NCBI GenBank assembly: GCA_015523135.1
Contig: WAKY01000017.1
Coordinates: 1 to 5,584, forward strand
DNA length: 5,584 nt
Source of the DNA: Candidatus Aciduliprofundum sp.
Lineage (GTDB): Archaea; Thermoplasmatota; Thermoplasmata; Thermoplasmatales; Aciduliprofundaceae
Direction: 5' to 3'
A program made the translations under genes and the position numbers. The notes beneath the pieces are model-generated. The model was given only the letters and a program-made list of their open reading frames with translations. It was not told the origin of the DNA and ran no database searches. Positions 4,984 to 5,584 of this stretch are shown here, piece by piece. How positions within the stretch are numbered: the stretch's first letter is position 1; each line of letters begins with the position of its first letter.

Positions 4984-5584
4984 AATCTGATTATTATTAT
5001 GAAAACTGCTATTATTATTATTGCTAGTATTGCCATTATAAGCCACGATGGAAACTGAGTGCCTGCCACGGGTATTTTTATTTCTCCAGTTTGATTAGAA
5101 TAGAATATATTTACCTGTTCTCTGTAGTCCAAGTTTTCATAGTAACCTCTTATAAATGTGTAGTAAGAATTTAGATGAGAGCTATTTCCATCATCTTGCC
5201 ATTCTTCTACTCTATCAGCATTTCTTATTAGAAATCCAAGTCCCAAGTTCTCTCTTCCTACCTCAACAGTTGTATCTATATTTACTTTTACTATTCCATT
5301 CTTTGTAGGTACAACAGTACCAATCCAGGCATGAGGACTCCAAGTACCTTGGGTGTAAACAAGTCCATACTCTACCCATGCTGGTATGCCTAATGCTCTT
5401 GCCATTGATACAAAGACAAATGATAGCTCATCACAATCTCCATCTCCTCTGTTCCAAGTGTCTACAGCGCTGCTTGGTAGCCCACTTCTTTCACTCTCAT
5501 AATGAAAATTATCGACAATTATATTGTATATCGTTCTTAATTTTTCGAGAACATTTGTATCGTTTTTTGTTAATTTTTTAGCTA
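4980..5584 (-). CDS. Membrane-anchored transglutaminase-like protein (partial; N-terminus beyond right edge)
   Basis: The last 200 residues are visible and the frame stays open to the right edge. They contain a transglutaminase-core signature: GDGDCDELS with the probable nucleophile Cys (codon 5433-5435), SMARALGIPAW after it, SPHAWIG with His (5331-5333) and VNIDTT with Asp (5274-5276). All three triad residues appear intact and correctly spaced. In archaea and bacteria such domains act as cysteine proteases or amidases, or crosslink protein. The protein ends in one transmembrane helix (WLIMAILAIIIIAVFIIIIRF, with two residues after it), so the catalytic part is probably outside the cell, tethered by its C-terminus. 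The ATG at 5403-5405 falls after the catalytic Cys and is not the start. Sequons NSS and NQT lie in the outer part. It is convergent with the 4021 gene. Confidence 0.88.
   Translation of the reverse strand, partial: AKKLTKNDTNVLEKLRTIYNIIVDNFHYESERSGLPSSAVDTWNRGDGDCDELSFVFVSMARALGIPAWVEYGLVYTQGTWSPHAWIGTVVPTKNGIVKVNIDTTVEVGRENLGLGFLIRNADRVEEWQDDGNSSHLNSYYTFIRGYYENLDYREQVNIFYSNQTGEIKIPVAGTQFPSWLIMAILAIIIIAVFIIIIRF

Noticed and set aside
5378..5581. 67-residue plus-strand open frame near the right edge
   Set aside because: It is antisense to the transglutaminase catalytic region and has Cys/His/Leu-rich shadow composition.
1..5584. CRISPR array, insertion sequence, phage or known defence module
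   Set aside because: No regularly spaced direct repeats, terminal inverted repeats, transposase, integrase or defence-gene signatures were seen. The Mrr-like domain alone, without its catalytic lysine and without a methylase, is not enough to call a restriction system.

Overview
The window is AT-rich archaeal DNA. The main pointers are TATA-like boxes about 24-27 bases upstream of start codons with almost no 5' leader, a zinc-ribbon protein that looks like the HVO_0476 family (known from Halobacteria and Thermoplasmata), and large membrane-anchored surface proteins. The best guess is a Thermoplasmatota/Euryarchaeota genome, perhaps close to Aciduliprofundum (DHVE2). That placement is an inference from protein style and base composition and was not searched.

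Layout. Positions 1-2631, minus strand, hold the first 877 residues of a very large protein that runs off the left edge. It has a cytoplasmic helix-hairpin-helix-like segment, TPR-like helices, an Asn/Gly-rich tandem-repeat linker and one transmembrane anchor. A long, sequon-rich ectodomain follows, with two copies of a beta-rich 'DG-x(3-4)-W' module, three Asp-rich calcium-type loops and the start of what looks like a beta-propeller. The 110 bases at 2632-2741 are a divergent promoter region. A plus-strand run of four genes follows: a zinc-ribbon protein (2742-3320), a small three-helix membrane protein with a proline-rich tail (3356-3775), a 68-residue acidic helical protein (3810-4016), and a 320-residue protein (4021-4983) with a catalytically degenerate Mrr/PD-(D/E)XK-like N-terminal domain and an unrecognised C-terminal domain. 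Converging on it, with overlapping stop codons, is the 3' part of a minus-strand gene (4980-5584, running off the right edge). It encodes a transglutaminase-like domain with an intact-looking Cys-His-Asp triad and a C-terminal membrane anchor.

How the genes may fit together. The two minus-strand products are probably displayed outside the cell: one would bind glycan or peptide ligands, the other is a cysteine-protease/transglutaminase fold. They do not form one operon, because the plus-strand genes lie between them. The plus-strand genes look like cytoplasmic or membrane housekeeping proteins of unknown function. At least two of them seem to carry their own leaderless promoters in gaps of only 34-35 bases, while the last two form a tight pair 4 bases apart. 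I see no CRISPR array, transposon, integrase, tRNA, rRNA or recognisable defence system. The most unusual items are the multidomain surface protein and the degenerate nuclease-like protein.
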